From: Bacillus massiliigorillae
GTDB taxonomy: Bacteria > Bacillota > Bacilli > Bacillales > DSM-1321
Assembly (NCBI RefSeq): GCF_000380245.2
Contig: NZ_HG428747.1
Location: 51,393-115,392 of the forward strand
Length of the DNA: 64,000 bases
Direction of reading: 5' to 3'
The number at the start of each line of letters is the position of its first letter. Within the stretch, counting starts at the first letter, position 1. The notes beneath the pieces were generated by a model, which ran no database searches, had not been told where the DNA came from, and saw nothing but the letters and a program-made list of their open reading frames with translations. Shown here one piece after another: positions 1 to 8,035 of the stretch. The position numbers and the translations under genes were made by a program.

Positions 1-1
1 A

Positions 2-949
2 GCTATTCTATTATGTAAACAAGTTGATCGACAAGAAAAAATACTACATGAAATTTCTACACACCTGAATAACTTTTACGCTACTTTGCAAAGCCATTCA
101 ATCTATCAACAAAAGAAAAATATTTCTGATATGCAAAGCGGGAAATTACAAAACAAAATATTACAGGAATTAAAGAGAATTCAACAAATACCATCAGTTA
201 CTTCAATGACACATCCTAAAATAAACCTAGACTTCGATATAGAGCAATTAACCAGATTTATCCCATTTTTAACTAATTTATTCGACATAATAAACCCCGA
301 TAAAACGGAACAAGAATATTCTTCTTCCGGAAATATACCTTTTAACTTAGATGGAGAAACAATAAAGACAATTACAAAATTCCTAACCAACTTGTTTAAC
401 AATACAGAAAATGAGCAAGAGCAGCTTGGAATATTCGGTATGCTCGATTTAAACTTAGAAGATGATGATTACACCACCATCGCCAATCTCTTATCACACT
501 ACATGAATAAGGAAAAGAACAGTGAAGATTCCCAAGAAAATGGCATACTTAGTAGGTTCAACATTAATTTAGACGCTAACAGTTTAACAACTATTTCAAG
601 TGTCCTATCCCAGTTCTTTAAAAATCAAACAGACGATGATAACGACGAGAATGGCGGATTTTTAAATGGTTTATTACAGCACGAAAATTTTACAACTCTC
701 ACTAAAGTACTTCCTTACTTTTTTAATAATATGAATGACGATGATGAACAAAGCTTCGACATACTAAATATAGTTACAACCCTAACCAATATTTATAACA
801 AAGAAGAAAATGATAGCTTGTTCAATATGTTTAACATTAATTTAGATGAGGAAACGATCATAGCTACTGCCCCTATACTAATCGATATATATAACTGGTT
901 GAAACAAGATACTGATGCAACGGAAAAAGAACCACAAACTGTCGACTGA
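2..949 (+). CDS. Unrecognised acidic repeat protein, 5' end outside window
   Basis: The reading frame is open from base 2 to a TGA at 947-949, so the gene starts upstream of the window; the in-frame TTG at 86 has no ribosome site and is probably not the start. I do not recognise a family. The protein has about six or seven degenerate repeats between roughly 221 and 901, spaced about 36-38 residues. Each has the pattern N-L-D/E-x-x-[ST/I]-[IL]-x-T-[IL]-x-x-[VIL]-L-x-x-[FLY]-[FY], predicted amphipathic helix, followed by a spacer rich in D, E and N. There is no transmembrane segment or lipobox in the visible part. A good hairpin terminator follows. A helical scaffold or surface/coat function is possible, but this is only inference. 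Confidence 0.6.
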   Translation, partial: AILLCKQVDRQEKILHEISTHLNNFYATLQSHSIYQQKKNISDMQSGKLQNKILQELKRIQQIPSVTSMTHPKINLDFDIEQLTRFIPFLTNLFDIINPDKTEQEYSSSGNIPFNLDGETIKTITKFLTNLFNNTENEQEQLGIFGMLDLNLEDDDYTTIANLLSHYMNKEKNSEDSQENGILSRFNINLDANSLTTISSVLSQFFKNQTDDDNDENGGFLNGLLQHENFTTLTKVLPYFFNNMNDDDEQSFDILNIVTTLTNIYNKEENDSLFNMFNINLDEETIIATAPILIDIYNWLKQDTDATEKEPQTVD

Positions 950-996
950 CATTTATAAAATATTATCATTGTAATATAGTAAATAACGATAAAAGT

Positions 997-1041
997 AAAA
1001 GCAGTGAACTTTCATACAAGAAGCTATTCACTGCTTTTTTA
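997..1041 (+). terminator. Rho-independent terminator of the repeat-protein gene
   Basis: Stem AAAGCAGTGAA / TTCACTGCTTT with an 18-base loop, followed by a run of T. It closes the upstream gene. Confidence 0.8.
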
Positions 1042-1330
1042 TTATTATTTTCCGCAGCTACTTCCGAACATATTTATCAAAATAAGCATTACGAATATTA
1101 GTATAAATCCAACGTCATCACTTAATCGGCATTTCGAGTAATGTTTTGATTCCACAAGATTAAGATATTCTAGAAAATAAAACTTGCTTAGGACATATAT
1201 ATTAGGAGCATAGTGGAATTATATTAATTTAATTATCCTCCTCTATTCATGCAATTGAGCATTCTATCTCACCTTTCGCGTAGAAATCATATCATAAAAA
1301 ACATTTAATTCCCCTTCATGAAATTTTTTC
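1042..1330. other. AT-rich intergenic stretch, nothing recognised
   Basis: Between the terminator and the Fur-controlled promoter I see no credible coding frame with a ribosome site and no structured RNA. Confidence 0.5.
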
Positions 1331-1340
1331 CTTTACACCA

Positions 1341-1391
1341 TTGACAATGATACTGATAATCATTATCATTTGTAAGTGAAAACGATTATCA
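1341..1391 (+). promoter_or_regulatory. SigA-type promoter with two Fur boxes
   Basis: The -35 TTGACA (1341-1346) and -10 TATCAT (1364-1369) are 17 bases apart. A perfect 7-1-7 Fur box, TGATAATCATTATCA, lies at 1354-1368 over the spacer and -10. A second, weaker box TGAAAACGATTATCA (two mismatches) is at 1377-1391. Iron-replete Fur would block RNA polymerase directly. This puts the following four genes in the Fur regulon by sequence; binding itself is inferred. Confidence 0.88.
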
Positions 1392-1416
1392 ATTAAACAA
1401 TCAATAGGGGGATATT

Positions 1417-2385
1417 ATGAGAAAAGGAATCATCATACATATACTATTATTCTTGCTGATTTTAACGGGATGTACGCAAGAATCAAGTGAGAAAACAAAT
1501 CAAGAAACAAAGCAAACAGATACAGCAACCAAAACAACTACTATTTCAATTACAGATTTTGCGGATCGTAAAGTGACATTCGACAAAGTACCAAATAACA
1601 TCGTTGCTTTAAGCAACGGTGATATGGATATCGTTAATGCATTAGGAGGCCATTTAGTTGGTAGACCAACTGCTCATGAAACAAATCCTAATCCAAAAAT
1701 TGAAGCTGTTGAACAAGTTGGTTCTTCCCATGAATTCGATTTAGAGAAAATCGCTAGCGCACAGGCTGATGTAGTTCTAGGAAGCAACCCGATGAATATT
1801 AAAGATGTAGCTTCAGTTGAAGGTATTGGTGCAAAAATGATACTAACTAATGCGAATTCAATCAAAGATATACAAAAACAAATTCTTTTATTTGGGGATT
1901 TACTTCAAAAGCGTGAAAAAGCAGCAGAGTTAAACAAGAATATCGATGATAAACTTGATGCTATTTCGAAGAATCAACCGAACAAAAAAGTCAGAGTATT
2001 GTTAATTTACGGCGCACCTGGGACATACATGGCTGCACTACCTAATTCACTAAGTGGCAATATACTTGAAACAGTTGGCGGAGAAAATATTGCAGCAGAT
2101 TATCCAGCACTTGAACAATACCCACAATATGCACAGTTAAATACAGAAAGAGTAATTGAAGCAAACCCACAATATGTTTTATTAATGAGTCATGGTAATC
2201 CAAAAGAAGTGAAGGAAGGCTTCTTAAATGAAATGAAGCAAAATGCTGCTTGGAATGGTCTTGATGCAGTGAAGAATAATCATGTAGAAGTACTACCATC
2301 GAATTTATTCGGAACTAATCCAGGAACACAAATAAGTGAAGCTATTGACTTATTAGATGGATTACTGAAATCCGTGAAGCAATAA
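1417..2385 (+). CDS. Heme/iron ABC transporter substrate-binding lipoprotein (IsdE-like)
   Basis: Extracytoplasmic lipoprotein of the TroA/FecB-like periplasmic binding fold that would capture a ferric chelate, most likely heme, for the permease downstream. It has a short signal with lipobox LTGC and lipidated Cys19, a polar linker, then two lobes joined by a helix (length 322 residues, typical). The segment LLMSHGNP near residue 250 recurs as LLVSHGDP in the other binding protein of this window. Whether this His is an axial heme ligand, as a His is in IsdE, is untested. It is the first gene after a Fur-boxed promoter, 2 bases before the permease, and the operon ends in an IsdG enzyme. That context makes heme the best guess over a siderophore. 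Confidence 0.82.
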   Translation: MRKGIIIHILLFLLILTGCTQESSEKTNQETKQTDTATKTTTISITDFADRKVTFDKVPNNIVALSNGDMDIVNALGGHLVGRPTAHETNPNPKIEAVEQVGSSHEFDLEKIASAQADVVLGSNPMNIKDVASVEGIGAKMILTNANSIKDIQKQILLFGDLLQKREKAAELNKNIDDKLDAISKNQPNKKVRVLLIYGAPGTYMAALPNSLSGNILETVGGENIAADYPALEQYPQYAQLNTERVIEANPQYVLLMSHGNPKEVKEGFLNEMKQNAAWNGLDAVKNNHVEVLPSNLFGTNPGTQISEAIDLLDGLLKSVKQ

Positions 2386-2387
2386 CG

Positions 2388-3383
2388 ATGAATATTCAGC
2401 AAAGAACGAGTCGAAGAAAATGGGCAATTACACTTACTCCCATTCTACTTCTCATCGTTTCCTTTTATGGTATTACTTATGGCTCTGTTTCAATTTCATT
2501 ACCTGAAATTTGGGACGTGTTTACAGCAAAGCAGCAGGCAGTTCATGAAACGATTATTTTGAATTTACGACTACCTAGAGTTTTAATCGGCTTACTTGTA
2601 GGGGCCTGTCTTGCTGTTTCAGGTGCATTACTACAAGGTGTTATGAAGAATCCTCTAGCGGATCCTGGCATTATCGGGGTTACAACAGGTGGCGGTTTAG
2701 CGGCGAGCATCACGATGATTCTACTACCTCAGTTTTCTTATTTACTACCTGTTGCTGCTTTTATAGGGGCATTACTAACATCACTTATTATCTATGCTTT
2801 AGCCTGGGACAAAGGTGCTTCACCATTAAAAATTATCCTAGCTGGCGTTGCAATTAATGCTCTCCTAGGAGCTGTTCAAAGCGGTGTAATGGTCATCTAC
2901 AGTGATCGAGTACAATCGATTTTACCTTGGTTAGCGGGTGGTCTTAACGGTAGAAGCTGGTATCATCTTCAATTTATGGCGCCTTATGCATTAGTTGGTC
3001 TTGTTCTTTCCCTATTCGCCATTAAATCAGCTAATTTACTGCTATTAGGAGATGATTCTGCCAAGCTTCTTGGTCAAAAAGTAGAATTACAAAGGTTATT
3101 TATTATTCTTCTAGCTTCTTTGTTAGCCGGAGCAGCCGTGAGTGTTGCAGGGTTAATTGGCTTTGTCGGATTAGTCGTACCACATGTAATACGACTTCTT
3201 TTAGGGGATGATTATCGTTACTTGCTTCCCCTCTCAGCTATTGGTGGCGCCATTTTAGTTGTATTTGCTGATACGATAGCTCGCTCATGGTTTGATCCAA
3301 TCGAGTTACCAGTTGGTATATTACTAGCAAGCTTGGGGGCACCGTTCTTTTTAATATTATTAAAGAAGCGGAGGTTACTATAA
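2388..3383 (+). CDS. FecCD-family iron/heme ABC transporter permease (IsdF-like)
   Basis: Integral membrane permease of the FecCD/BtuC family, 331 residues, about ten hydrophobic segments. It shows the family signatures LRLPRVLIGLLVGACL near residue 60, GALLQGVMKNPLADPG near 83, and a C-terminal GLIGFVGLVVPH region that contacts the ATPase. It would function as a homodimer. It starts two bases after the binding-protein stop, and its own stop overlaps the ATPase start, so the three proteins are translationally coupled. Substrate (heme or siderophore) cannot be fixed from the permease alone; the downstream isdG favours heme. Confidence 0.88.
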   Translation: MNIQQRTSRRKWAITLTPILLLIVSFYGITYGSVSISLPEIWDVFTAKQQAVHETIILNLRLPRVLIGLLVGACLAVSGALLQGVMKNPLADPGIIGVTTGGGLAASITMILLPQFSYLLPVAAFIGALLTSLIIYALAWDKGASPLKIILAGVAINALLGAVQSGVMVIYSDRVQSILPWLAGGLNGRSWYHLQFMAPYALVGLVLSLFAIKSANLLLLGDDSAKLLGQKVELQRLFIILLASLLAGAAVSVAGLIGFVGLVVPHVIRLLLGDDYRYLLPLSAIGGAILVVFADTIARSWFDPIELPVGILLASLGAPFFLILLKKRRLL

Positions 3384-4201
3384 TGATTGCAGTTGAAGCG
3401 AGAAATATTGCACACCATGTTGGTCAATTTGCCTTACAAAATATTAATCTTACATTTCCAAAAGGGCAAGTTACAGCCATTGTTGGACCTAATGGTTCTG
3501 GTAAGTCTACTTTCTTAAAGATCGTTTCGCAGCTGCTTAACCTTCATGAAGGTTATATGTTCGTTCACAATAAGCCTATTCAGCACTACAAGCAAAAGGA
3601 ATTTGCTCAGATTCTATCTATGCTACCGCAATCTAAACAAGCACTGCCTGATTTAACTGTTGAGGAATTGATTTCATTCGGCCGTTATCCATATAAAGGG
3701 CTGTTTCAACAACAATCAAGTAACAAAGATAAAGAAATAGTTCAATGGGCGATGAATATAACCGGAACAACGAAACATCGAGAGCGCATGTTTCACCAGC
3801 TATCTGGCGGGGAGCAGCAAAAAGTTCGTATTGCCATGGCTCTAGCTCAAAAAACAGATATTATTTTGCTCGATGAGCCAACAACTTTTCTAGATCTTTC
3901 TCATCAGCTAGATGTTATGGAAATGTTGCAGCAAATCAATATAGATTATGGCATTACAATCATTATGGTCCTACACGACCTACAGCAAGCTGCCACGTAT
4001 TGCCACAACATGATTGCAATGAAGCAAGGTCGTGTAGCTCAGGTCGGTCAACCAAAACAAATTCTGACACCACAGTTTTTGAAAGAAGTTTACGATATTG
4101 AAGCATGTATCAAGTTTGAAGAAGATTTTCCAATAATTATTCCAAAACGAAGAGGTGGAAAGAAAGATGATCATCGTAACAAACAAGTCCAAGCTTATTA
4201 A
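3383..4201 (+). CDS. Iron/heme ABC transporter ATP-binding protein
   Basis: Cytoplasmic ATPase of the FecE/FhuC type that powers the adjacent permease. Visible motifs in order are Walker A GPNGSGKST near residue 36, the Q-loop LPQ, the ABC signature LSGGEQQKV, Walker B IILLDEP and the H-loop VLHD. The protein is 272 residues, normal for the family. Its start overlaps the permease stop by one base, and its 3' end overlaps the start of isdG by 35 bases, so all four genes should share one message from the Fur promoter at 1341. Confidence 0.9.
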   Translation: MIAVEARNIAHHVGQFALQNINLTFPKGQVTAIVGPNGSGKSTFLKIVSQLLNLHEGYMFVHNKPIQHYKQKEFAQILSMLPQSKQALPDLTVEELISFGRYPYKGLFQQQSSNKDKEIVQWAMNITGTTKHRERMFHQLSGGEQQKVRIAMALAQKTDIILLDEPTTFLDLSHQLDVMEMLQQINIDYGITIIMVLHDLQQAATYCHNMIAMKQGRVAQVGQPKQILTPQFLKEVYDIEACIKFEEDFPIIIPKRRGGKKDDHRNKQVQAY

Positions 4202-4511
4202 AGGCGAAGGACCAACATTAGTCAACCGATTTAATAAAGTAGGTAAAGTGGAATCAATGAAGGGTTTTATTAATCTCGAAGTCCTTCTCACACAAAGTAT
4301 AGACGAATATGATGAAGTAACCATCCTAACAAGATGGGAATCAAAAGCCGATTTTCAAGCATGGATGAAGAGCAGCGCTTTTAAATCTGTCCATTCAAAA
4401 GATACAATTCCAGAGTTCATTATAGAAAACAAAATTACATTTTATGATGTGAAAATTGTAAGAGAAGCAATTCATTCGAATCATTCATATTCAAATGTTA
4501 TTGCTCATTAA
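4167..4511 (+). CDS. isdG: IsdG-type heme-degrading monooxygenase
   Basis: Antibiotic-biosynthesis-monooxygenase (ferredoxin-like) fold enzyme that opens the heme ring to free iron in the cytosol. With the start chosen here the three catalytic residues known from IsdG fall at Asn6, Trp66 and His76. The ATG at 4167 is preferred over the in-frame GTG at 4155, because GAGGTGG (4152-4158) is then a well-spaced ribosome site. The gene is 114 codons and overlaps the ATPase gene, so it is coupled to heme uptake. No NEAT-domain or sortase gene accompanies it here, unlike complete Isd loci. Confidence in function is high. Confidence 0.9.
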   Translation: MIIVTNKSKLIKGEGPTLVNRFNKVGKVESMKGFINLEVLLTQSIDEYDEVTILTRWESKADFQAWMKSSAFKSVHSKDTIPEFIIENKITFYDVKIVREAIHSNHSYSNVIAH

Positions 4512-4545
4512 TAATTAGGTACCCCTTACTCCCTTAAAATAGATA

Positions 4546-4590
4546 GTAAAGCCATCATTCTCTACTCCCTTGAATGATGGCTTTACCTAT
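4546..4590. terminator. Hairpin between convergent genes
   Basis: Stem GTAAAGCCATCATT / AATGATGGCTTTAC with a 13-base loop and T/A-rich flanks. It separates isdG from the convergent DUF305 gene and may act on both strands. Confidence 0.7.
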
Positions 4591-4600
4591 TTTAACTCCA

Positions 4601-5236
4601 CTATCTAATTGTCTGCAATAACTGTTTCATCTCTTCTAATTGCTTTTGCTGACTCGTTACAATATTTTGAGCGATCGCTTTCAATTCTTCGTTATTTGTA
4701 TAATTCAAGATGTTTGAAGCCATCTTAACAGCACCTTCATGATGTGGTATCATTTCCTCTAAGAAATCTCGATCAATATTACCTGTCGGCTTTGCCTCTT
4801 CCATTGCCTTCATCATTTCATTATGGGCTTTATTGTACACTTTCAAATACGCAGCTTCTTTTGCCTTATCTACTTGTGGATTTTGCTTCAATTTCTTTAA
4901 TAATGCTTCCATCTGAGCAATTCCTTTAAGCTGATCATGAACAATTGCCGTAGCAAGCTTCTTCACTTGCTCATTACTTCCGTACTTAAGAATATTCTCA
5001 GCCATGGAAACAGCTGCTTCATGATGTGGTATCATCTCATATAAAAAATCAAGTGATGGATCACCTGTTTTCGGTGCACTATCCATTCCCTTTTTCATAA
5101 CCTGAAGAATGCTTTGATAATTATCATAATATGCCTGTTCCTTTTCACCTAACTCAGCATACACTTGCATACTAAATAAGCAGATTGCAACAGTAAGTAA
5201 ACTTGTAAAGATATTGCGAATACTTCTATTCACCAA
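4601..5236 (-). CDS. Secreted protein with two DUF305 domains
   Basis: The protein begins with a signal peptide ending near VYA-EL, so it is exported. Two tandem DUF305 (ferritin-like four-helix) units follow; each carries the hallmark MIPHHE at residues 68-73 and 165-170 region (His71, His72, Glu73 and His165, His166, Glu167). These His/Glu sets are suited to bind a metal. Some DUF305 proteins bind copper, but the role here is unproven. The unit duplication looks internal, as both halves share the pattern FLxEMIPHHExAVxMAxNIL. The gene is monocistronic, with a good ribosome site at its ATG, and converges on the isd operon. Metal handling is an inference. Confidence 0.8.
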   Translation of the reverse strand: MVNRSIRNIFTSLLTVAICLFSMQVYAELGEKEQAYYDNYQSILQVMKKGMDSAPKTGDPSLDFLYEMIPHHEAAVSMAENILKYGSNEQVKKLATAIVHDQLKGIAQMEALLKKLKQNPQVDKAKEAAYLKVYNKAHNEMMKAMEEAKPTGNIDRDFLEEMIPHHEGAVKMASNILNYTNNEELKAIAQNIVTSQQKQLEEMKQLLQTIR

Positions 5237-5303
5237 TATATTTCCCTCCTAAACATAATCTTCATTTTATTATGTTAGAAGAATGTTATTCCTATACAAA
5301 TAT

Positions 5304-6749
5304 TTACTTTTTAGCAATATACACTTTTAATACTTTTCCTTTGACGGTCGTTTTTTTCATTGCTTGTAGGACGATATCACCTTTACCATTTAAAATCTCA
5401 ACGAAAGAAGCTTGCTCTTGAATGGTGATGATACCGATGTCATCTGCCGTTACACCAGGTATCTTAGCTATTGTACCGACGAAATCCACAGCTCGTATTT
5501 TCTTTTTCTTACCACCATTAAAATAAAGCTTTGTAATATCTTTATTTAATTCTTCATTCCTTGCTTGTTTGAAATCAGGAATTTGGTCCATTTTCTCTTT
5601 GAAAGCGGGTCTCGATTCCGCTATTTCAGCCTTTGTTGGAGCTTCATTTACAGGAATTCGAAAACCAATATAAGCCTCCGTCATTTCTACTAATTCTTGT
5701 TCAGAAGGTGTCATGAATGAAATGGCTTTTCCTGTGTTTCCAGCTCGCCCTGTTCTGCCCGTTCGATGAACGTAACTCTCCTTTTCCACAGGAAAATCAT
5801 AATTAAAGATATGTGTAATATTATCTATATCTATACCTCTAGCCGCCACGTCTGTTGCCACTAAATAGCGAAAAGCACCCTTCCTGAAATCATCCATCAC
5901 GGCGAATCGATCTTCTTGATACATACCGCCGTGCAACTGATCACAGTCATAATTTAATAGGTCAAGCTCTTTGTATAGTTCGTTTACACGTTCTTGTGTA
6001 CGACAGAAAATAATCGCGCTATCTGGTTTTTCAACGATTGTAAGATCACGAAGAAGCGATAACTTTTCTTCTTCTTCAACAGAATATAGTTCGTGGTTAA
6101 TATGCTCTGTCGTTAAACCTTTTGCTTTGATTTCAATATGAACTGGTTGATTCATATATGTAGTACAAAGGTGTTCCACATCCTCTGGTAAAGTTGCTGA
6201 GAACAATGCAGTCATTCGATTTTTTGGTAGTTGTTCAATAATAGCTGAGACTTGGTCAATGAAACCCATATTCAGCATTTCATCACTTTCATCAATGACC
6301 AAATACTTTAATGCCTCCACAGCCAATGTACCCTTTTCAATATGATCAAGGACACGGCCTGGCGTTCCTACAACAACATGTGTTTTCTGCTTTAAATCTA
6401 GCTTTTGTTTGGCATATGATTGTTTGCCATAAATAGCAGCTGCTTTAATACGTTTGAATCTACCAATATTCGTAAAATCCTCTTTTACCTGAGCGGCAAG
6501 CTCTCGTGTAGGCGTTAATATTAAAGCTTGTGGTTTATTCTCTAGCCAATCCAACATTTCACAGATTGGAATCGCATAAGAGGCAGTCTTACCACTTCCA
6601 GTTTGTGATTTCACAACATGATCTTGTTGCTCTAAAGCAACTGGTATCACCTTACTTTGTACTTCCGTAGGCGTTCTATATTGCAGACTTTCTAATGCTC
6701 TCAAAATTTCCTTACTCAATGGAAAGGTTTGAAAAGTTACTGTATTCAT
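5304..6749 (-). CDS. dbpA: DbpA/YxiN-type DEAD-box RNA helicase
   Basis: ATP-dependent RNA helicase expected to remodel 23S rRNA during large-subunit assembly. RecA-like domain 1 carries Walker A TGSGKT, PTRELA and SAT; domain 2 carries HRTGRTGR. A C-terminal DbpA RNA-binding (RRM-like) domain spans about the last 75 residues, the part that targets hairpin 92 of 23S rRNA in DbpA/YxiN. Motif II reads D-E-S-D, not D-E-A-D, confirmed in the DNA as GAT GAA AGT GAT. The ATG at 6749 is preferred because GAGGT lies just upstream; the ATG 12 bases earlier overlaps that site. Confidence 0.9.
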   Translation of the reverse strand: MNTVTFQTFPLSKEILRALESLQYRTPTEVQSKVIPVALEQQDHVVKSQTGSGKTASYAIPICEMLDWLENKPQALILTPTRELAAQVKEDFTNIGRFKRIKAAAIYGKQSYAKQKLDLKQKTHVVVGTPGRVLDHIEKGTLAVEALKYLVIDESDEMLNMGFIDQVSAIIEQLPKNRMTALFSATLPEDVEHLCTTYMNQPVHIEIKAKGLTTEHINHELYSVEEEEKLSLLRDLTIVEKPDSAIIFCRTQERVNELYKELDLLNYDCDQLHGGMYQEDRFAVMDDFRKGAFRYLVATDVAARGIDIDNITHIFNYDFPVEKESYVHRTGRTGRAGNTGKAISFMTPSEQELVEMTEAYIGFRIPVNEAPTKAEIAESRPAFKEKMDQIPDFKQARNEELNKDITKLYFNGGKKKKIRAVDFVGTIAKIPGVTADDIGIITIQEQASFVEILNGKGDIVLQAMKKTTVKGKVLKVYIAKK

Positions 6750-6875
6750 TTTTAACCTCATTTATTAAAATTATTGTTTCTTCACATAGCGTACCATGTA
6801 AAAACCATTTTGTTTCATTTAGTTTTATACACATCTAATAACACCTAAATATTTCCTCGGAAATAATGAAATGAT

Positions 6876-6917
6876 TCAGTAAAAAAGATGCCCTACAATG
6901 ACGATAGGACATCTTTT
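6876..6917 (-). terminator. Terminator of the YbaK-like gene
   Basis: On the minus strand AAAAGATGTCCTA pairs imperfectly with TAGGGCATCTTTT and runs into Ts. It separates the deacylase gene from dbpA. Confidence 0.75.
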
Positions 6918-6920
6918 ATC

Positions 6921-7388
6921 TTATGCTTCTTTACAAACATCTACCCATTTCTCTGCTTTTGAATAGGTTTGTAGTTCATCACATGTTAATTCAATCGCTG
7001 AATTGCTACTTCCGCAAGCTGGAAACACAGTATCAAAGCGCTTCATAGATTCATCTAAATAAACGCGTAAATCATGTGCTAAGCCAAACGGACAAACACC
7101 ACCAATAGCATGTCCTGTAAATTCAAGCACTTCATCTGGATTTAGCATCTTTGCTTTCGTACCAAATTCACTCTTGAATTTCTTATTATCAATCTTAATA
7201 TCACCGGCCGTTACGACTAAAATAGCACTATCTCCTTCTTTAAAAGAAAGTGTTTTCGCTATTCGTGCCGGTATAACCTCTAGTGCCGCAGCAGCAAGTT
7301 CAACCGTTGCACTCGATTGATCAAATTCACGAATTCGATCTTGTACATTAAATTGTTTAAAGTATTCTCTTACATTTTCGATAGCCAT
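6921..7388 (-). CDS. YbaK/EbsC-type aminoacyl-tRNA deacylase
   Basis: Cytoplasmic 155-residue protein of the YbaK/ProX editing family, which hydrolyses mischarged aminoacyl-tRNA such as Cys-tRNA-Pro or Ala-tRNA-Pro. The core shows the conserved stretch KTLSFK, then GDIKIDNKKF, the Gly-rich GHAIGGVCPFGL and the late PACGSSNSAIELT segment, all in family order. The precise tRNA substrate cannot be read from sequence. It stands alone, with a terminator after it, and is not linked to the methionine genes beyond. Confidence 0.82.
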   Translation of the reverse strand: MAIENVREYFKQFNVQDRIREFDQSSATVELAAAALEVIPARIAKTLSFKEGDSAILVVTAGDIKIDNKKFKSEFGTKAKMLNPDEVLEFTGHAIGGVCPFGLAHDLRVYLDESMKRFDTVFPACGSSNSAIELTCDELQTYSKAEKWVDVCKEA

Positions 7389-7773
7389 GTATATGTCATT
7401 CCTTTCTTTTCAAAACTGCATCAATAAGTGATATATGTAAAAATTATACAACAATGATAAACCATTTCAAAAATTCAGCCTATTATTATTGCAAAATTAC
7501 AAATTTTATACGGGTCACTTAGCAAATTATGATGTCTTCTCTTACTACTACTGAATAATGACAGCGTTCTTCTTTATTGAAATCATAGTATGATACGAGG
7601 TTTTCAAAGTCAATTAATCCGATATTTCAATTGGAATAATTTGAAAATATGTTATTTTTTAGCTCATTTATCCTAATTTCTGCTTACATAAAAAAATAAT
7701 TTAAAACCAGTATTTTCATCGGGATTGAAAGACTCGAAAACGCTTACTATTAGAAAATTTATATTTTTATGTA
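7389..7773. other. AT-rich intergenic region before the SAM riboswitch
   Basis: This stretch of about 380 bases has no credible gene. The only open frame nearby on the plus strand runs into the SAM riboswitch and lacks a ribosome site. Confidence 0.5.
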
Positions 7774-7802
7774 TTGACAGAATATATTTACCGAAGTATT
7801 AT
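7774..7802 (+). promoter_or_regulatory. SigA promoter of the methionine operon
   Basis: TTGACA (7774-7779), a 17-base spacer and TATTAT (7797-7802). Transcription would start about 25 bases before the SAM riboswitch. Confidence 0.75.
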
Positions 7803-7833
7803 TCTAATTACTTAAAAAAACTCTATAAATATA

Positions 7834-7937
7834 ACTTATCCAGAGCGACCGAGGGACTAGGCCCTATGACGTCCGGCAACCCCCATTTTGGGAAGGTGCC
7901 AATTCCGGCAGAATGATTTTCATTCTGAAAGATAAGT
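7834..7937 (+). promoter_or_regulatory. SAM-I (S-box) riboswitch
   Basis: Closing helix P1 is ACTTATC (7834-7840) with GATAAGT (7931-7937). Between them are the S-box landmarks CAGAGCGACCGAGGGACT, GACGTCCGGCAACC, AAGGTGCCAATTCC and GCAGAATG, in the right order. With high S-adenosylmethionine, P1 is stabilised and the terminator at 7959 can form, shutting off metNIQ and the dehydrogenase. Confidence 0.95.
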
Positions 7938-7958
7938 CGAGATACAGATGATGTTTCG

Positions 7959-7990
7959 ATGCTTCTTTCAGTAGAAAGAAGCATTTTTTA
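7959..7990 (+). terminator. Riboswitch-controlled terminator
   Basis: Stem ATGCTTCTTTC / GAAAGAAGCAT with a 4-base loop and six Ts. It is the expression platform of the SAM-I riboswitch. Confidence 0.92.
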
Positions 7991-8035
7991 ATACGAAAAA
8001 CTGCATCGGTCGATGGCTCCAAAGGAGATTGTGGC

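Noticed and set aside
7725..7916. Open frame of 63 codons upstream of metN
   Set aside because: It runs through the SAM-I riboswitch core, has no ribosome site and its composition follows the RNA structure.
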